Part shown: positions 1-10,835 of the stretch, in pieces | Position numbering within the stretch: position 1 is the first letter of the stretch | Layout: every line of letters begins with the position of its first letter | DNA from: Paralithodes platypus | Taxonomy: Eukaryota; Arthropoda; Malacostraca; Decapoda; Lithodidae | NCBI GenBank assembly: GCA_032716605.1 | Contig: CM064506.1 | Location: 13,984,131 to 14,048,130, forward strand | Length of the DNA: 64,000 bases | Direction: 5' to 3' | Translations under genes and position numbers: made by a program | Notes under the pieces: model-generated | The model's input: only the letters and a program-made list of their open reading frames with translations | Told to the model about the DNA's origin: nothing | The model's database searches: none

Positions 1-2
1 CT

Positions 3-374
3 GCCCAGCCTTTCGCATTAGGCATAATTGGCATGTCGGCTCTTAAAACGCTGAAGCGACTATATTTCTCTCCCCATGGCCATGGTCTTGCAGAGGAGAC
101 GACTGATGTGACCTTTGTGAAGGAAATGCAGCAAAAGACTATTGACAAAGTTTGTTCAGTTTACTTTAAGGAGGAGGAGGCAGCTCCCGAAAAGCCGTCC
201 ATAGCTCTGAGGTGGAAGGAAAATGAAGTTATGAAAGAGGAAGGTAGGCCTAGGCCTATTATGAAGCCAGAAAGTGGTGTTGAGAAGGTGGTTGTCACTA
301 CAAAGAGGAAGCTGGGCATGACAGATGAAGTTAAGGATGAAGGCTCCTGTAGCAAGAAACAAAGGGTTGATTAG
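3..374 (+). CDS. hypothetical protein, C-terminal part (possible last exon)
   Basis: The frame is open from the left window edge, with the first Met at 33 and TAG at 372-374. The Met-initiated part is 113 residues: a short hydrophobic and basic start, a charged Lys/Glu-rich middle, and a C-terminal tail with two basic patches (TTKRKLG and SKKQRVD) that could act as nuclear localisation signals. I recognise no domain. The frame continues upstream of the Met without a stop, so this may be the 3' exon of a longer gene; the 'gcattag' at 15-21 could also be a splice acceptor. It lies directly beside a miniature transposon at 401. Overlapping minus-strand ORFs look like shadows. Confidence 0.35.
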   Translation, partial: AQPFALGIIGMSALKTLKRLYFSPHGHGLAEETTDVTFVKEMQQKTIDKVCSVYFKEEEAAPEKPSIALRWKENEVMKEEGRPRPIMKPESGVEKVVVTTKRKLGMTDEVKDEGSCSKKQRVD

Positions 375-400
375 GCTATTGATAAGAGAAAAATCAAGGA

Positions 401-616
401 AAGATTAGGAGTAGTGGGCATACCACTACCACCATAGGCCTAGCCCTATAGCATAAATCATCTATAAAAACTTAACCTAACATAACTTAACCTTGGCCTA
501 GTATTCTCATTACTACATGAATACTAGGTTAGGTTAGGTTGTTTGGTTAGGTTAACGTTTTATAGATGAGTTATGCTGTATGTCGGTTGTAGTACGCCCA
601 CTACTCTTAATCTTAC
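401..616. mobile_element. palindromic MITE with TTAGG-type arrays, copy 1
   Basis: Terminal inverted repeats run about 90 bp: the left end reads aagattaggagtagtgggc and the right end is its near-complement (gcccactactcttaatctt). The arms carry repeated AACCT/AGGTT units around a central 'actacatgaatact' loop. There is no coding capacity. The same element recurs at 1874-2076. I could not define a target-site duplication. Confidence 0.75.
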
Positions 617-677
617 CAAAATCAGCATAAATGTGACAAAAGCGGGTAAAAATTGAAGACCCCGGACAGCCTTGGGC

Positions 678-783
678 AAGAATGTTAAGTGCGGGCGTAC
701 CGCCAGCCTTGTTTACACTACGCGTAGTGGCGTCGGACCTTTCCCATCATGTTCCCGTCTATTTTGACTGCCTTTAGATATAA
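678..783. repeat. dispersed repeat E, copy 1
   Basis: About 105 bp around 'gcgggcgtaccgccagcc' and 'ttcccgtctattttgactgc' matches 4068-4163 at roughly 85%. It sits directly upstream of a LINE-A fragment. Nature unknown; it could be the end of an unclassified transposon. Confidence 0.55.
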
Positions 784-1118
784 AAATATGGATGGAGCCA
801 TGAAAGAAATACCGGTACTATCAAGAGCAGTGGATGTTGGTGTATCGCTGAAAAGGGAGGGAATTGAGTGGAAGCTACCTATACTGCTGTTTGTGGATGA
901 TACAGTTCTGATGAGTGATAATGAATGGGAGTTGCAGGGTCTCGTAAATGAGTTTGGAACAGTATCTTCGAAAGGGGTGAAGTCACAGAGTGTGAGGTGA
1001 AGACCGTGAAGCTGAACAGTCAGGCTATGGAGATCGTCAACTCTTTTAAGTATCTGGGCAGTGTGTTGAGTAAAGGTGGGACTATGGATGAAGAAGTGCG
1101 GGAGAGGGTACAACAGGC
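784..1118 (+). pseudogene. LINE-A (RTE-like) reverse transcriptase fragment
   Basis: Translation gives the palm region of a non-LTR reverse transcriptase: a MDGAMKEI segment, then LLFVDDTVLMSD, where the usual F/YADD box is FVDD, then an FGTV helix. A deletion joins this to the connection region (NSFKYLG-like, 1038-1060). The copy stops abruptly at 1118 in 'gggtacaacag'. It is close to 13300-13730, the better copy in this window. It is a 5'- and 3'-truncated relic without function. Confidence 0.8.
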
Positions 1119-1203
1119 CCGCTCTCACCCTTATTTTTCATGTTTTTTCCTCCAGATTTTGAGAAATTAGTGTTTTCATGATCTTAGTTATAATTCCAAT
1201 GTG

Positions 1204-1305
1204 GGATACACGATGGGTTGAGGGGGAGGGGCTTTGCCTCCCCTCACCCTCCCATGAATTAGAAATCGTCATCTATGTTGCCAGCAGGTGGTAAATATCG
1301 ATTAT
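1204..1305. repeat. half-copy of G-rich palindromic MITE
   Basis: A single arm of the element at 2132-2343: 'gggatac..gatgggttgag', a G-run, a 'gctttgcc' loop, a C-run, then 'tgttgccagcagg'. The mirror arm is absent. Confidence 0.65.
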
Positions 1306-1873
1306 TCTGCATAAAGAAGGCGTTTGTAAACAGTGAGGATGTCCGAAAGAGCTCTGAGATTGATTATAATGGGCGTTTTTTCTATTAGGCCTAATATCAT
1401 GTTTTATTAATGTGATCAAAATTATTCTCCCACAGTGGATTATAGGCCTACATGAGTAGCCTACAGTATAAAGATTTCATAGAACTACATTGTCCCTAAT
1501 AAATTATGTATGATAAGGCTGCGAGCCTATTCCCTATAATTATCATAACTTTTAAAATTTGGTTTTCGATGAGAATAAAACGGCGCGTTTGTGCCGAAAA
1601 TCGGGAGTCCGTCGTCGCTTCGGATCGCCGGTTTGATTACACAGGACGCTCGAGCCTCGAGGAGTCGAGGTTACGTCCCCTCTAAATTGACCGTTCTGTT
1701 GCCGAGTATATTTTCCTGTATTTTTTATTTTTTTGTTTATTTATATGCTTCTTGTAACCATTATAGTGCGGAAATATACATGAATAATCCATATTCCCCA
1801 ACAATAATACGGGACCCTTTGGGAATAGGGGGCTTTGGGTGGCAAATTCAGGCCTAAATCCTATAAATACCTC
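1306..1873. other. no gene seen
   Basis: AT-rich with one GC-richer patch (1580-1690). ORFs under 90 codons show no recognisable motif. Confidence 0.5.
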
Positions 1874-2076
1874 GGTAAGATTAGGAGTAGTGGGCGTACC
1901 ACTACCGACATACAGCATAAATCATCTATAAAACATTAACCTAACCTAACCTAACCTAACCTAGTACTACATTAATACTAGGTTAGGTTAGGTTAGGTTG
2001 TTTGGTTAGGTTAATGTTTTATAGATGAGTTATGCTGTATGTTGGTAGTGGTACGCCCACTACTCCTAATCTTACC
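1874..2076. mobile_element. palindromic MITE with TTAGG-type arrays, copy 2
   Basis: It begins ggtaagattaggagtagtgg and ends with the exact mirror ccactactcctaatcttacc. Arms of about 95 bp include four to five tandem CCTAA/TTAGG units each, separated by a short 'actacattaatact' loop. It is better preserved than copy 1 at 401. The transcript could fold into a near-perfect hairpin. Non-autonomous; superfamily not determined. Confidence 0.8.
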
Positions 2077-2131
2077 AATACTGTACCTCTACCTAGGCTA
2101 AACTTCTAGTATTTATACTTGGGGGTTGGTA

Positions 2132-2343
2132 TTAGATACAGGACGGGTTGAGGGGGGGTCGGCCCCCCCCCCCCCCCCCCCCCCCGTGAATTATAATAAT
2201 CGTCATATATGTTGACAGTAGAGGGTCTAATTATCCCATGGCCAGCTATTACTTGCCCCCTGCTGGCAACATATATGATGATTATTGTAATTCACGGTGG
2301 GGTGAGGGGGGCACAGCCCCCCCTCAACCCGTCCTGTATCCCA
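2132..2343. mobile_element. G-rich palindromic MITE, full copy
   Basis: Two arms of about 75 bp mirror each other: 'gatacaggacgggttgag' at 2135 against 'ctcaacccgtcctgtatc' ending at 2340, followed inward by G/C homopolymers (22 C at about 2163-2185) and 'catatatgttg'. Single-arm relatives are at 1204-1305 and 4163-4258. No coding capacity. The homopolymer length may be unreliable in the assembly. Confidence 0.7.
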
Positions 2344-2550
2344 CGCAAGTCTTTATCAGAAAATGTGATAATCTTCAAGGACACTACATCCGCCTTATTA
2401 GAAACAATTTATTCGGGAAAATAGGCACCAACAGATTCGCCATATTTTTCTCCATATAGTCCGCATGGAGGATTTTCGTTATTGACAAATTGAAAAAATA
2501 CCCTTTTCACAGAAAAATACACAAAAAATCTGTCAAAGATGTCTAATAGC

Positions 2551-3120
2551 GGGGGCCGCCCCCACCCATAATACTAGGATAGGTTAGGTAAGGTTGTTAG
2601 GTTAGGCTAATGTCCTTTCAAAGGGGTATAGGCTAGTAAACACTAGGATAACTTATACCCGGTCAGAGGTAAGAAGAAAAAGAAGAAGAGTCCTGATGTA
2701 GTCTCCTTGAATGCTACCAAGTAAACAAAGCGACGCTCGAACGCAACAGACTTGTCTTTACATTTCGTCTCCTATTATTAATATTAAAGTGTCCTCATTG
2801 TTTTTTTAGTGTTTCGTACACCAGAAAAGGGTGTAGCTTGGTGTTGGATGCGTGGAAACCGAAAACAAATACAGTATGTATTAAATCGTTGGTGGTACAT
2901 GTCAAATAGGTGGCCAGAAACTAAAATCGTACCTTAGTTTTTTTTTTGGCAAGAGTTGTGTTATCGGGCGTATCACCTACCTATGACCGGGTATAGGTCT
3001 ATCCTAGTGTTTACTAGGCTATGCCCCTTTGAACGGACATTAGCCTAACCTAACAACCTTGCCTAACCTATCCTATCCTAGTATTATTGGAGGGGGCTGC
3101 AACACCCCCGCCCCCACACC
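2551..3120. mobile_element. foldback element with TTAGG-like arms (about 570 bp)
   Basis: The left arm (2551-2680: G-rich end, 'aatactaggataggttagg', 'ctagtaaacactagg', 'tacccggtca') is mirrored by the right arm (2980-3120). The ~300-bp interior (2690-2975) has no long ORF. A related arm fragment is at 52441-52500. The arms share the AGGTT motif with the MITEs at 401 and 1874 but are otherwise different. Confidence 0.65.
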
Positions 3121-3292
3121 CATGCTGTTTGACATCAACTTACGTGTTTACACGACGTACGCCCGGTAACACAACTTATTCCGTTTTTAGTTTTTTAGAG
3201 TTAGGCCTACCTTAAAGCCTGGTATTTCTGAGAAGAGCATTATAGTAAAACCTATAAATCGGTAATATACGGCCCCATTACCCCGAGTAACA

Positions 3293-3909
3293 ACTCTTAT
3301 CAACTCTTTTAAGTATCTGGGCAGTGTGTTGAGTAAAGATGGGACTATGAAGAGGTGCGGGAGAGGGTACAACAGGGGAAGAGGGTTGTAGGAACGCTAA
3401 AAGCAGTAACAAGAAATAGGGTGGTCAGTATGGAAGTGAAGAAGTCCTTGCATGACAGTGTGGTAATCCCGACACTGACTTACGGAAGCGAAGCATGGAC
3501 GTTGGTTGAGAGACTCAGACCAGTGGAAATTAATTACTTAAGGAGTGCGTGTGGAGTTACATGGAGGGATAGACAGACTAATGAGGAAGTAAGAAGGAGG
3601 TGTGGTGTGGAGGTAGATGTGCTGGAAAGTGTGAAAAGGAACAACTTGAGATGGTTCGGCCATATGGAACGTATGGAAAGCGAGAGAATGACTAAGAGGG
3701 TGTACGAGAGCGAGGTGGAGGGACAGAGGGGGAGAGGTAGACCGAATATGAGGTGGAAGGATGGAGTGAGGAACTACATGAACGAAGGCGATGCTGGTTT
3801 GGGGGGAGGGGCGTCGACTGACTGGGGACAGAGGTGCATGGGGGCGGTTCGTTCGTGGCCACCCCTTCGGGGATCACGGCGTCAGGCAATAGATAGATAG
3901 ATAGATAGA
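3293..3909 (+). pseudogene. LINE-A 3' end with (TAGA)n tail
   Basis: The C-terminal part of the RTE-like ORF2 is open for 181 codons from 3355: VVIPTLTYGSEAWTL, then a LRWFGHMERM segment, an RGRGRPNMRW segment, then the 3' UTR-like GC-rich end 'ccccttcggggatcacggcg' and a (TAGA)n tail at about 3888-3909. It is 5'-truncated at the NSFKYLG region, as in abortive target-primed reverse transcription. The short-tandem tail in place of poly(A) is typical of RTE-clade LINEs. Confidence 0.8.
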
Positions 3910-4067
3910 TTACCCCGAGAATATTATAAAAAAAACACAAGTGGGGTGGGCTTTGAAGTTGATGGGAAGGATGTAGTATCCGGGCGTACGGTCATCATGT
4001 TTACATAGGTCGATTGCTCACGGTTAAGTTCCCGTCTATTTTGAGGGCTATTTTGGGTAGAATGTAG

Positions 4068-4258
4068 AATTCGGGCGTACCGCCAGCCTTGGTTACAATA
4101 CGCGGAGCCGGGGCGGACGCTTGCCATCATGTTCCCGTCTATTTTGACTGCCTTTGGATACAATAATATGTTGAGGAGGGGCTTTGCCCCCCCCCCCACC
4201 CCCCATGACATATTGTCATCATCATATATATTGCCAGCAGGGGGCAAATAACCGAAAA
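4068..4258. repeat. dispersed repeat E copy 2 joined to G-rich MITE half-copy
   Basis: 4068-4163 repeats the sequence at 678-783. 4163-4258 is an arm of the G-rich palindromic MITE (G-run, gctttgcc, C-run, 'ttgccagcagggggcaaata'). The flanking 'ttcccgtctattttgac' is partly mirrored at 4268-4285, so the MITE arm may lie inside a palindromic copy of repeat E. Confidence 0.5.
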
Positions 4259-4564
4259 AATCACCGTCAAAATAGACGCGAACTTAACCCACTGAACCCC
4301 AGCTAGTTTTGAATAAATGTACATCGAGGGACCAGCGAATTTGGCCTTTTTTCTTTTTTTTTGTAAATAGCTTAAATAGGTGAGAAATTAAGAATATCAC
4401 ACACAAAAACGGTAATTCTGCATAACTACAACTCCTGTTATTTTAGGTTTTATTTATTTTCTTTTTCAATGCTTTGTAAGTGTGTCTTTTATTATTAGAG
4501 AGTGCGGAAAGCACTTTTTGTTAGCATTTGCATTGTTAATTGTAATTCAGATACACCAACAATC

Positions 4565-5993
4565 TTAATTGCACCTGACTAAACCTAAATCTAAACTAAT
4601 TACACCTGACCTACCCCTAGCTCCAACACAACATGGCTTTAGGCCACTGCACTCCACAAACACTCTTCTCACAGACCTTACACAAAGAGCTTTTGACGGC
4701 ATCAACTCAGCTAGACCACCACACAGATCACTATTAGCCACACTCGACATTAGTAAAGCCTTCGATGCCATCCCCCGCCACAACCTAACAAACAAAATCT
4801 ACAACACAAAAAGGTGGCTGGCCAACTTCCTAGCAGGCAGATATGCACACGTATCTTTTGCCGGTCAGTCATCTAAAATCAGAAACTTTCCAAACGGAGT
4901 CCCACAAGGATCCGTCCTATCACCCGCACTCTTCAATCTGTACATGCACGATATAACTACACCCAATACGCCCCAAATAAACTTAGCCTCCTATGCAGAT
5001 GACATAACACTCACATGCACACACCATGACCCAAAAAGAGCAACAGATCTCCTTCAACCCTATCTCAACACACTACATGGCTGGTGCACTACAAACAGAC
5101 TTAATCTAGCCCCAGCCAAATCCACCACAACCCTGCTCACAAGCTGGACAGGAGAACACGAATACATCCCTCAACTCACCATAAACAACACACCCCTAAC
5201 ACATACACACACACCCAAAATCCTAGGAGTAACATATGATACTCATATGACATTCAAACAGCACACCACAAACATTAAAAAGAAACTGACACCCAGACTT
5301 AACACCCTCAGGTCACTTGCTCACACAAAATTTGGACACAACAAAGAAACTACCACCACAGTATATAAACAATACATAAGATCAGTGATGGAATACGCAA
5401 GCCCAGCCTGGGCTTCTAACCTAGCTGAAACATATCATAAGACCTTACAGACTATTCAAAACAAAGCCCTGAAGATCATTACAGGCTGCACAGCTACTGC
5501 ACCCACAGATCACCTACATCAAGAAACCAAAATCCTCAAAGTCAAAGACCATCTGGACATGAGAGGCACTCAATTCCTGTCAGCAGCCTCCATGAACCAA
5601 GACCACCCACTAAACTACATGGCAACACACCCACAGACACCAAGAAATATCAAAACAACACCCAGCACACGGTATCACACACAATTATTGTCCTCTCTCC
5701 CTCCCTGCCCACCCCGAACCAACTTCCAGAAGCACATCCATACTCATATCTCTCACCGATCCATCCACTCACTCACAGACAACACGCAGCTGCATGCACG
5801 ACCTCCCGAAATCCATCCTTCCGAATCCTCCCTTCCTCGCGAGGACAGAGTCCACCTGGCCAGGCTGAGATGCGGACACCATCCAGCTCTCCTGAGCTAT
5901 CAGAAGAGACTGGATGACTCCGTTGTCGACGCCTGCCCGGGATGTAACACAGCACCCCATACCATTAAACACATCATAGAAGTGTATCAATAA
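4565..5993 (+). CDS. LINE-D reverse transcriptase, truncated (I/Jockey-group)
   Basis: An uninterrupted 474-codon frame from 4569, 5'-truncated inside the reverse transcriptase. In order: QHGFRPLHST (about 18-27), LDISKAFDAIPRHNL (motif A, about 59-73), NGVPQGSVLSPALF (motif B), LASYADDITL (motif C, YADD), a thumb with ILGVTYDTHMTF, and a C-terminal Cys/His region (CGHH..CPGCN..H..H) like the CCHC zinc knuckle of I/Jockey/R1 elements. The stretch between motif A and RWLANFLAGR is shorter than usual, suggesting an in-frame internal deletion. No endonuclease is present, so it is not autonomous. The lack of stops suggests a fairly recent copy. Confidence 0.85.
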
Positions 5994-6720
5994 CATTGTC
6001 AGACTAACTAACCGTATATTGTGTGGTATGTACAGTACTGTATATTGTATTTTGTCTTGTCATAGCAATTCCAAGTTCATTCAATCATTGTACTGTATTG
6101 GTAACAGTTGGCCTTTAAAGAAAAATTGGTGATGAAATTTGGTCAGATTTTTCAGCTGTATAAATGACCAAGCAGTCAACCATCTTTGTATACCGATACC
6201 TTTGTGTAATTTTAAAGCTATATCTGAACTATATTTTCAATTTAACAAGAAGTGTATAGGGCCTTTAGTTCTAAGTAAAGAGCTGTAGAGATGAGCTATA
6301 TGTAATACTATCTGGGGTAAATAGGCTAGGTGGACTTGGTTATAAGGATTATTTGAGGGCATATTTTAAACACTACTGTATTCTGGTTATCAATAGAAGA
6401 TTTTATGCAACTTAGAAAGGATCTCTAGGTATTGAAGGGGTACAAATTTTGAAAACTATCTCGATTAACTTTGTAGCTCCCACAGTGGATAAAAGAGAAG
6501 AAAAATAATGTACAATAATTATGCAGTATGCTAGGTGTAAAATGTTTATGTAGTGGAAGAAGTATTGTGACAGATCATAAGAATAAGTTAACACAAATGT
6601 TCATACAGATTTATGTGCCATGACCATCCTTTATTACTTCTCTAGTCTTGGCCAGAAATATGAAAGTATGAGAGTAAAGGGTGGTGAGAAAAAATATGTT
6701 TGTGAGGAAACGTAATGAAA
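5994..6720. other. AT-rich, no gene seen
   Basis: Probably LINE-D 3' flank and intergenic DNA. Only short ORFs without motifs. Confidence 0.5.
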
Positions 6721-6721
6721 A

Positions 6722-6915
6722 ACTTACAAAATTAACAAACCAAAACAGGGACGACACAATATAAAGACAAAAGAACTTATCAAAATCGCTATGTATAAAT
6801 AACGTTTTAGCAAAATACAATTTTGAAATAAAAGAGCACAAAACCACCACATAGGATGTACTGTACATCACTACATGATCAAGTTAATCTGTTTCCCAAC
6901 CAAATTAATCGCACA
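6722..6915 (-). repeat. dispersed repeat D, minus-strand copy
   Basis: The reverse complement contains 'gtacatcctatgtggtggtt', 'catagcgattttgat' and 'ttggtttgttaattttg', the blocks shared with 22800-22925, 23225-23452, 27325-27510 and 42780-42965. Non-coding. Confidence 0.7.
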
Positions 6916-7130
6916 TATAAAAACGCACTCTCGTCATATTCTGGAATATACGAATCTCTCCATGTAGGCCAGTAATGATAGCTACTTTGTATATGTGGGT
7001 AAAAACACTTCTGTTAATATACTAATTTATATTGAGGTGTAAATAGATTACTGGTGATGTCATTATATAGTTTAGTGTACAACAAATATTGTATGAAGGG
7101 TATTCAGTTTAGGTTGATAGTGTGAAAGTT

Positions 7131-7512
7131 TTTGTTGTTCCCCAAGCTGCCTGGCCGAACTGCCCCAAGGCCCCGAACAAGGCCAAGGCCATAACCGAGC
7201 GCCCACACAGAACCCTCCCTGCCGACCACAATAAAGCCTGGGTGACTGAAGCCACTCCATGGCTGGGAGCTAAGGAGGGTGCGGAAACGCCCGGGAAACC
7301 AAAGCCCCACCCAGGGCCCTGTTGCCCCTCAGCAATTATGAAGAGAAAGTTGAGAGGCAAAGGAAAAATGTGACGCTTTGGCTTCCAATCTTGGTAGATT
7401 GGGAGGTCAATCCACGGAAGAGACGCCGTCACTTGAGATCTAGAAAATATATAAGTAAAAGGAACAGTCAGAGTAAGCTATGGGTATGGCAGAGATCGCT
7501 CAGTTCTCACTC
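7131..7512 (-). mobile_element. SINE-1 with (AAC)n tail, 12-bp TSD
   Basis: On the minus strand the element runs from 'gagtgagaactgagcg' to a '(g)gggaacaacaa' tail. It is flanked by an exact 12-bp direct repeat, agtgtgaaagtt, at 7119-7130 and 7513-7524, the hallmark of target-primed insertion. Length 382 bp, slightly 5'-truncated relative to the ~410-bp copies at 8541 and 26799. No coding function; ORFs through it reflect GC-rich sequence. Confidence 0.85.
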
Positions 7513-7634
7513 AGTGTGAAAGTTGGGTCATATTATAGTTTAGACTACAGGGCATTTAGTATGAAGGAGGAGAATATAGTGTAGGGTGATTAGGTGGAAG
7601 CCCAAACATAATGTGAGATAGCAGAGATCATTAA

Positions 7635-8233
7635 CCTAAGAAGTGCGCATGGGGGTAATTAGAAACGTCCCCCTGTGCTGACGTATTTGAGCTGTTTCCA
7701 TCACTAAAATATTCATTTTACCATAAATAGCATTAATACTTATCCATACGCGCCTATTATGGGTTGATTATAAAGGTATTAACCTGAAACAACAATAAAA
7801 CGAGTGAAAACAGCGTTTGGATGGTCAAAATCGGAGATATAGGCCGCGAGTTATATAATGTATGGGTGAGGCAACCTGCTTTCCCGCCAATTTCCCCCAA
7901 GGCCACTGAGACATAGTCGATCGATATTCTCTCTCTCTCTCTTGCACTCGCTTGCACTCGCTTGCTAACACTGATGACAATGCCCTGCTTGCAACTCGCT
8001 AATGTTAGCACAAAAATATACCTCAGAATAAGGGAATAACAGGGAAAATAGGTGATAACTGAAGGAGGGGAGGAAAGTGGGGAAGGAGGGGAGGTAGAGG
8101 AGTGATATTTTGCATGGCCCAGGGGCCCAAAAAAAATAAAAAAATACAATTTTTTTTTTTTTTTTTTTTTCGATGTTTAAAGTTGATTTTTTTTTTTTTT
8201 CTGACTCTTAAGAGTCTTCCCGCAGTTCCCGGG
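7635..8233. mobile_element. candidate non-autonomous piggyBac-type element (599 bp)
   Basis: The right end 'cttcccgcagttcccggg' is followed by TTAA (8234-8237) and preceded by the palindromic 'actcttaagagt', nearly the mirror of the end at 15086 that precedes the piggyBac gene. At 7631-7634 there is another TTAA followed by a weaker match (cctaagaagtgcg). Poly(T) tracts lie just inside the right end. The right end is convincing, the left end tentative. Confidence 0.5.
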
Positions 8234-8304
8234 TTAAAGTGATTAATAGGTGATGGATTGATGAAAAGGGAGAGAAAGATTTATTATAGATGGAGATATA
8301 TTTG

Positions 8305-8512
8305 ATAGGTGATAGAATAACTAGTTTGAGAGTGAATTAGACGGGCAGAGAGGGAGAGGCAAACCGAGAGTGAGATGGGGTTAAGAGGAATAGGAGTGTA
8401 GGTGGTGTTGGGTGGGAGTAGGGACGCCAGCCTATGAACGACAAAGGAACACAGAGGCGATTCATCTGTGACGCTGACAATAGCTAGATACTGTAGATAG
8501 ATAGATAAACAA
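8305..8512 (+). pseudogene. degenerate LINE-A 3' end
   Basis: 'gggcagagagggagaggc..accgagagtgagatgg' aligns with the conserved GQRGRGRPR-coding stretch of LINE-A. The copy ends in a short (TAGA)n at about 8494-8507. Strongly diverged, no open frame. Confidence 0.55.
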
Positions 8513-8540
8513 AAAGAGATTGAAAGAGGGGGGTGCGAGC

Positions 8541-8950
8541 ATTGTTGTTGTTGTTACCCAAGCTGCCTGGCCGAACAGCCCCAAGGCCCCGAGCAAGGCC
8601 AAGGCCATAACCGAGCGCCCCCACAGAACCCTCCCTGCCGACCACAATAAAGCCTGGGTGACCGAAGCCACTCCATGGCGGGGAGCTGAGGAGGGTGCGG
8701 AAATGCCCGGGAAGCCAAAGCCCAACCCAGGGCCCTGTGCCCCTCAGCAATTATGAAGAGAAAGTTGAGGGGCAAAGGAAAAATTGTGACGCTTTGGCTT
8801 CCAATCTTGGTAGATTGGGAGGTCAATCCACGGAAGAGACGCCGTCACTTGAGATCTAGAAAATATATAAGTAAAAGGAACAGTCAGAGTAAGCTATGGG
8901 TATGGTAGAGATCGCTCAGTTCTCACTCTGATAGATCAGCCCATCACCCA
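8541..8950 (-). mobile_element. SINE-1, near full-length, 9-bp TSD
   Basis: The minus-strand sequence runs from 'tgatgggctgatctatcaga' to (AAC)n. Direct repeats ggtgcgagc lie at 8532-8540 and 8951-8959. About 410 bp, very similar to 7131-7512 and 26799-27207. I see no convincing A/B-box head, so the origin of the 5' part is unknown. Confidence 0.85.
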
Positions 8951-8959
8951 GGTGCGAGC

Positions 8960-9920
8960 GTAATACATTGTTGTTAATTTGATGATTATACAGTACAGTA
9001 TTTATACACAATTCTGCATTTTCTATGATGCATATGAAGTTTGATCAGAATATAGCTACTGTAATTACACATTGATATACCGGTACTTAAGAAGATGGTT
9101 TACATATTAGGTTTATTGAGTTCTATAGGGAGTAAGTTGCCACGTATATTTTACGTTGTCCATGTTGTATACCTATTCTGATGGTCTACCAGTGCTGATG
9201 TTATGTGGTGCTCTAATTAATTAACTTGTCTAAAGCAAATTTCACTTAGCGGAAAATTCAATTCTTTAATTATACTTTTGGGAAAATTGTGCAGTTACTT
9301 TGTTTCATCATCATATAATTGCCAGATTTTCAAAATTGTATGGATATACTGTATACAACATGGTAAGTAATGTAAAATATAGTTGATGTACAGTCGCACT
9401 AATAAGTGATGTCTTGGCACCAATTATGTTTTGATCAATAATTGTTATTAGCAATATTTACACATGATTTCTTCTTTTTGAGTGAGATATACCAACATGT
9501 TCTTACACTTACCAACCCTATTCAACATCTGTCAGACATTAATACAGCACAGAGCGAGCCAAACGTAATGACAGCCAAAACATGACTTATTAGCGCCACT
9601 GTACTTCTCCTTATATAGACTCCTGCTGAACTTTCTACCATATTTCAGTAACCAACAGTTCCAGTAGCAGGTCCACCAACCCAACACTTCTCCAAGATCA
9701 AGGTTGGTCAGTTAAGTCAAGTTACACTACCACTCTTAACAGTAAATTGTTCTCCGAGTCACAATGTCCGAGACAATAATATCCTGTTAGTGAAGTCTAA
9801 TGTCCGTTATTCTTTATTTCTAATTTTACCTATACTGTAAAGTAACCTCTTTATCTTTACTGTAGGAGAAATTTAATCGCCTAGGAGCCAATTTCCTGGC
9901 ACTTAATTGTTGAGTAAAAA
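8960..9920. other. AT-rich, no gene seen
   Basis: No ORF above background and no repeat shared with the rest of the window that I could find. Confidence 0.5.
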
Positions 9921-9921
9921 A

Positions 9922-10835
9922 TATCTATTTATTGCCAAATAGGTTGATCCCCGATGGGGTGACCACAAATAAATCGCCTCCGTACTCCCCTGTCACCCAT
10001 CAGCCAGTGCCCCTTCTCCCACTCAACACCACTTTCACTATTATATCTACTAACTCCATCCTTCCACCTCACTCTCATTCTACCTCTCCCTCTCTGCCCT
10101 TCCACCTCACTCTCATATTCTCTTGTCATTCTCGCACTTACCATATGCTCCAAATGACAGAATCACCTCAAGGTGTTCCTCTTAACGCTCTACAGCACAT
10201 CCACACCACATCGCTCTCGTACTTCCACACTTACCTGTCTATCTCTTTATGTGACTCCACACGCACTTCTCAAGTAATAATTTCTACCCCTCTCACTTTT
10301 GATTTATATCTTTCCAACAAAGTCCATGCTTCACTCCCGTATGTCAATGTCAAGATTACCACAGTATCATGAAATGACTTCTTTACTTCCAAGCGGACCC
10401 CCCTATTCCTTGTCACTGCTTTTAGCATTCCTACAACCCTCTTCCCCTGTTGTACACTCTCCCGCATTTATCCTCCAATCTCCCATCTGTATTTATCACA
10501 CTGGCCAAATACTTTTTTGAGCTGACATTTTCCATTACTGTACAGTACCGGTACCTGATAATGCAATGTCACTTCTCAGTTTGTGGCTTCATCTCTTTCA
10601 AAAACTTATTGTTTACTACATTGACCTTCAGGTTCTGCTTCTCACACACAACACCAAACATATTTACCAAACTCTGTAACTCCCACTTATTATCAGTTAT
10701 CAGAACTGTATCATCAGCAAGCAGTAATACAGGCAACTTCCCTTACCAGGGGTACTCCAACATTCACTGTTCTTCATTGTAATTCTTTCATGGCTCCATT
10801 CCTATAAATACTGAACCACCACAGGGACATTACCA
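9922..10835 (-). pseudogene. LINE-A, degenerate minus-strand copy
   Basis: Read right to left: a palm region around 10600-10830 (antisense of the ADDTVLMSD area), then KRVVGMLKAVTRNRG and LTYGSEAWTLLERY near 10467-10290, then an RGRGRMRVRWKDG segment and the GC-rich 3' end at 9930-10000. Several frameshifts. The tail has decayed to 'tctatttattgcc'. Older than the copies at 3293 and 13090. Confidence 0.75.

Noticed and set aside
8462..8826. Overlapping 87- to 90-codon ORFs rich in Trp/Gly/Pro
   Set aside because: They are translations of SINE-1 and recur wherever SINE-1 occurs.
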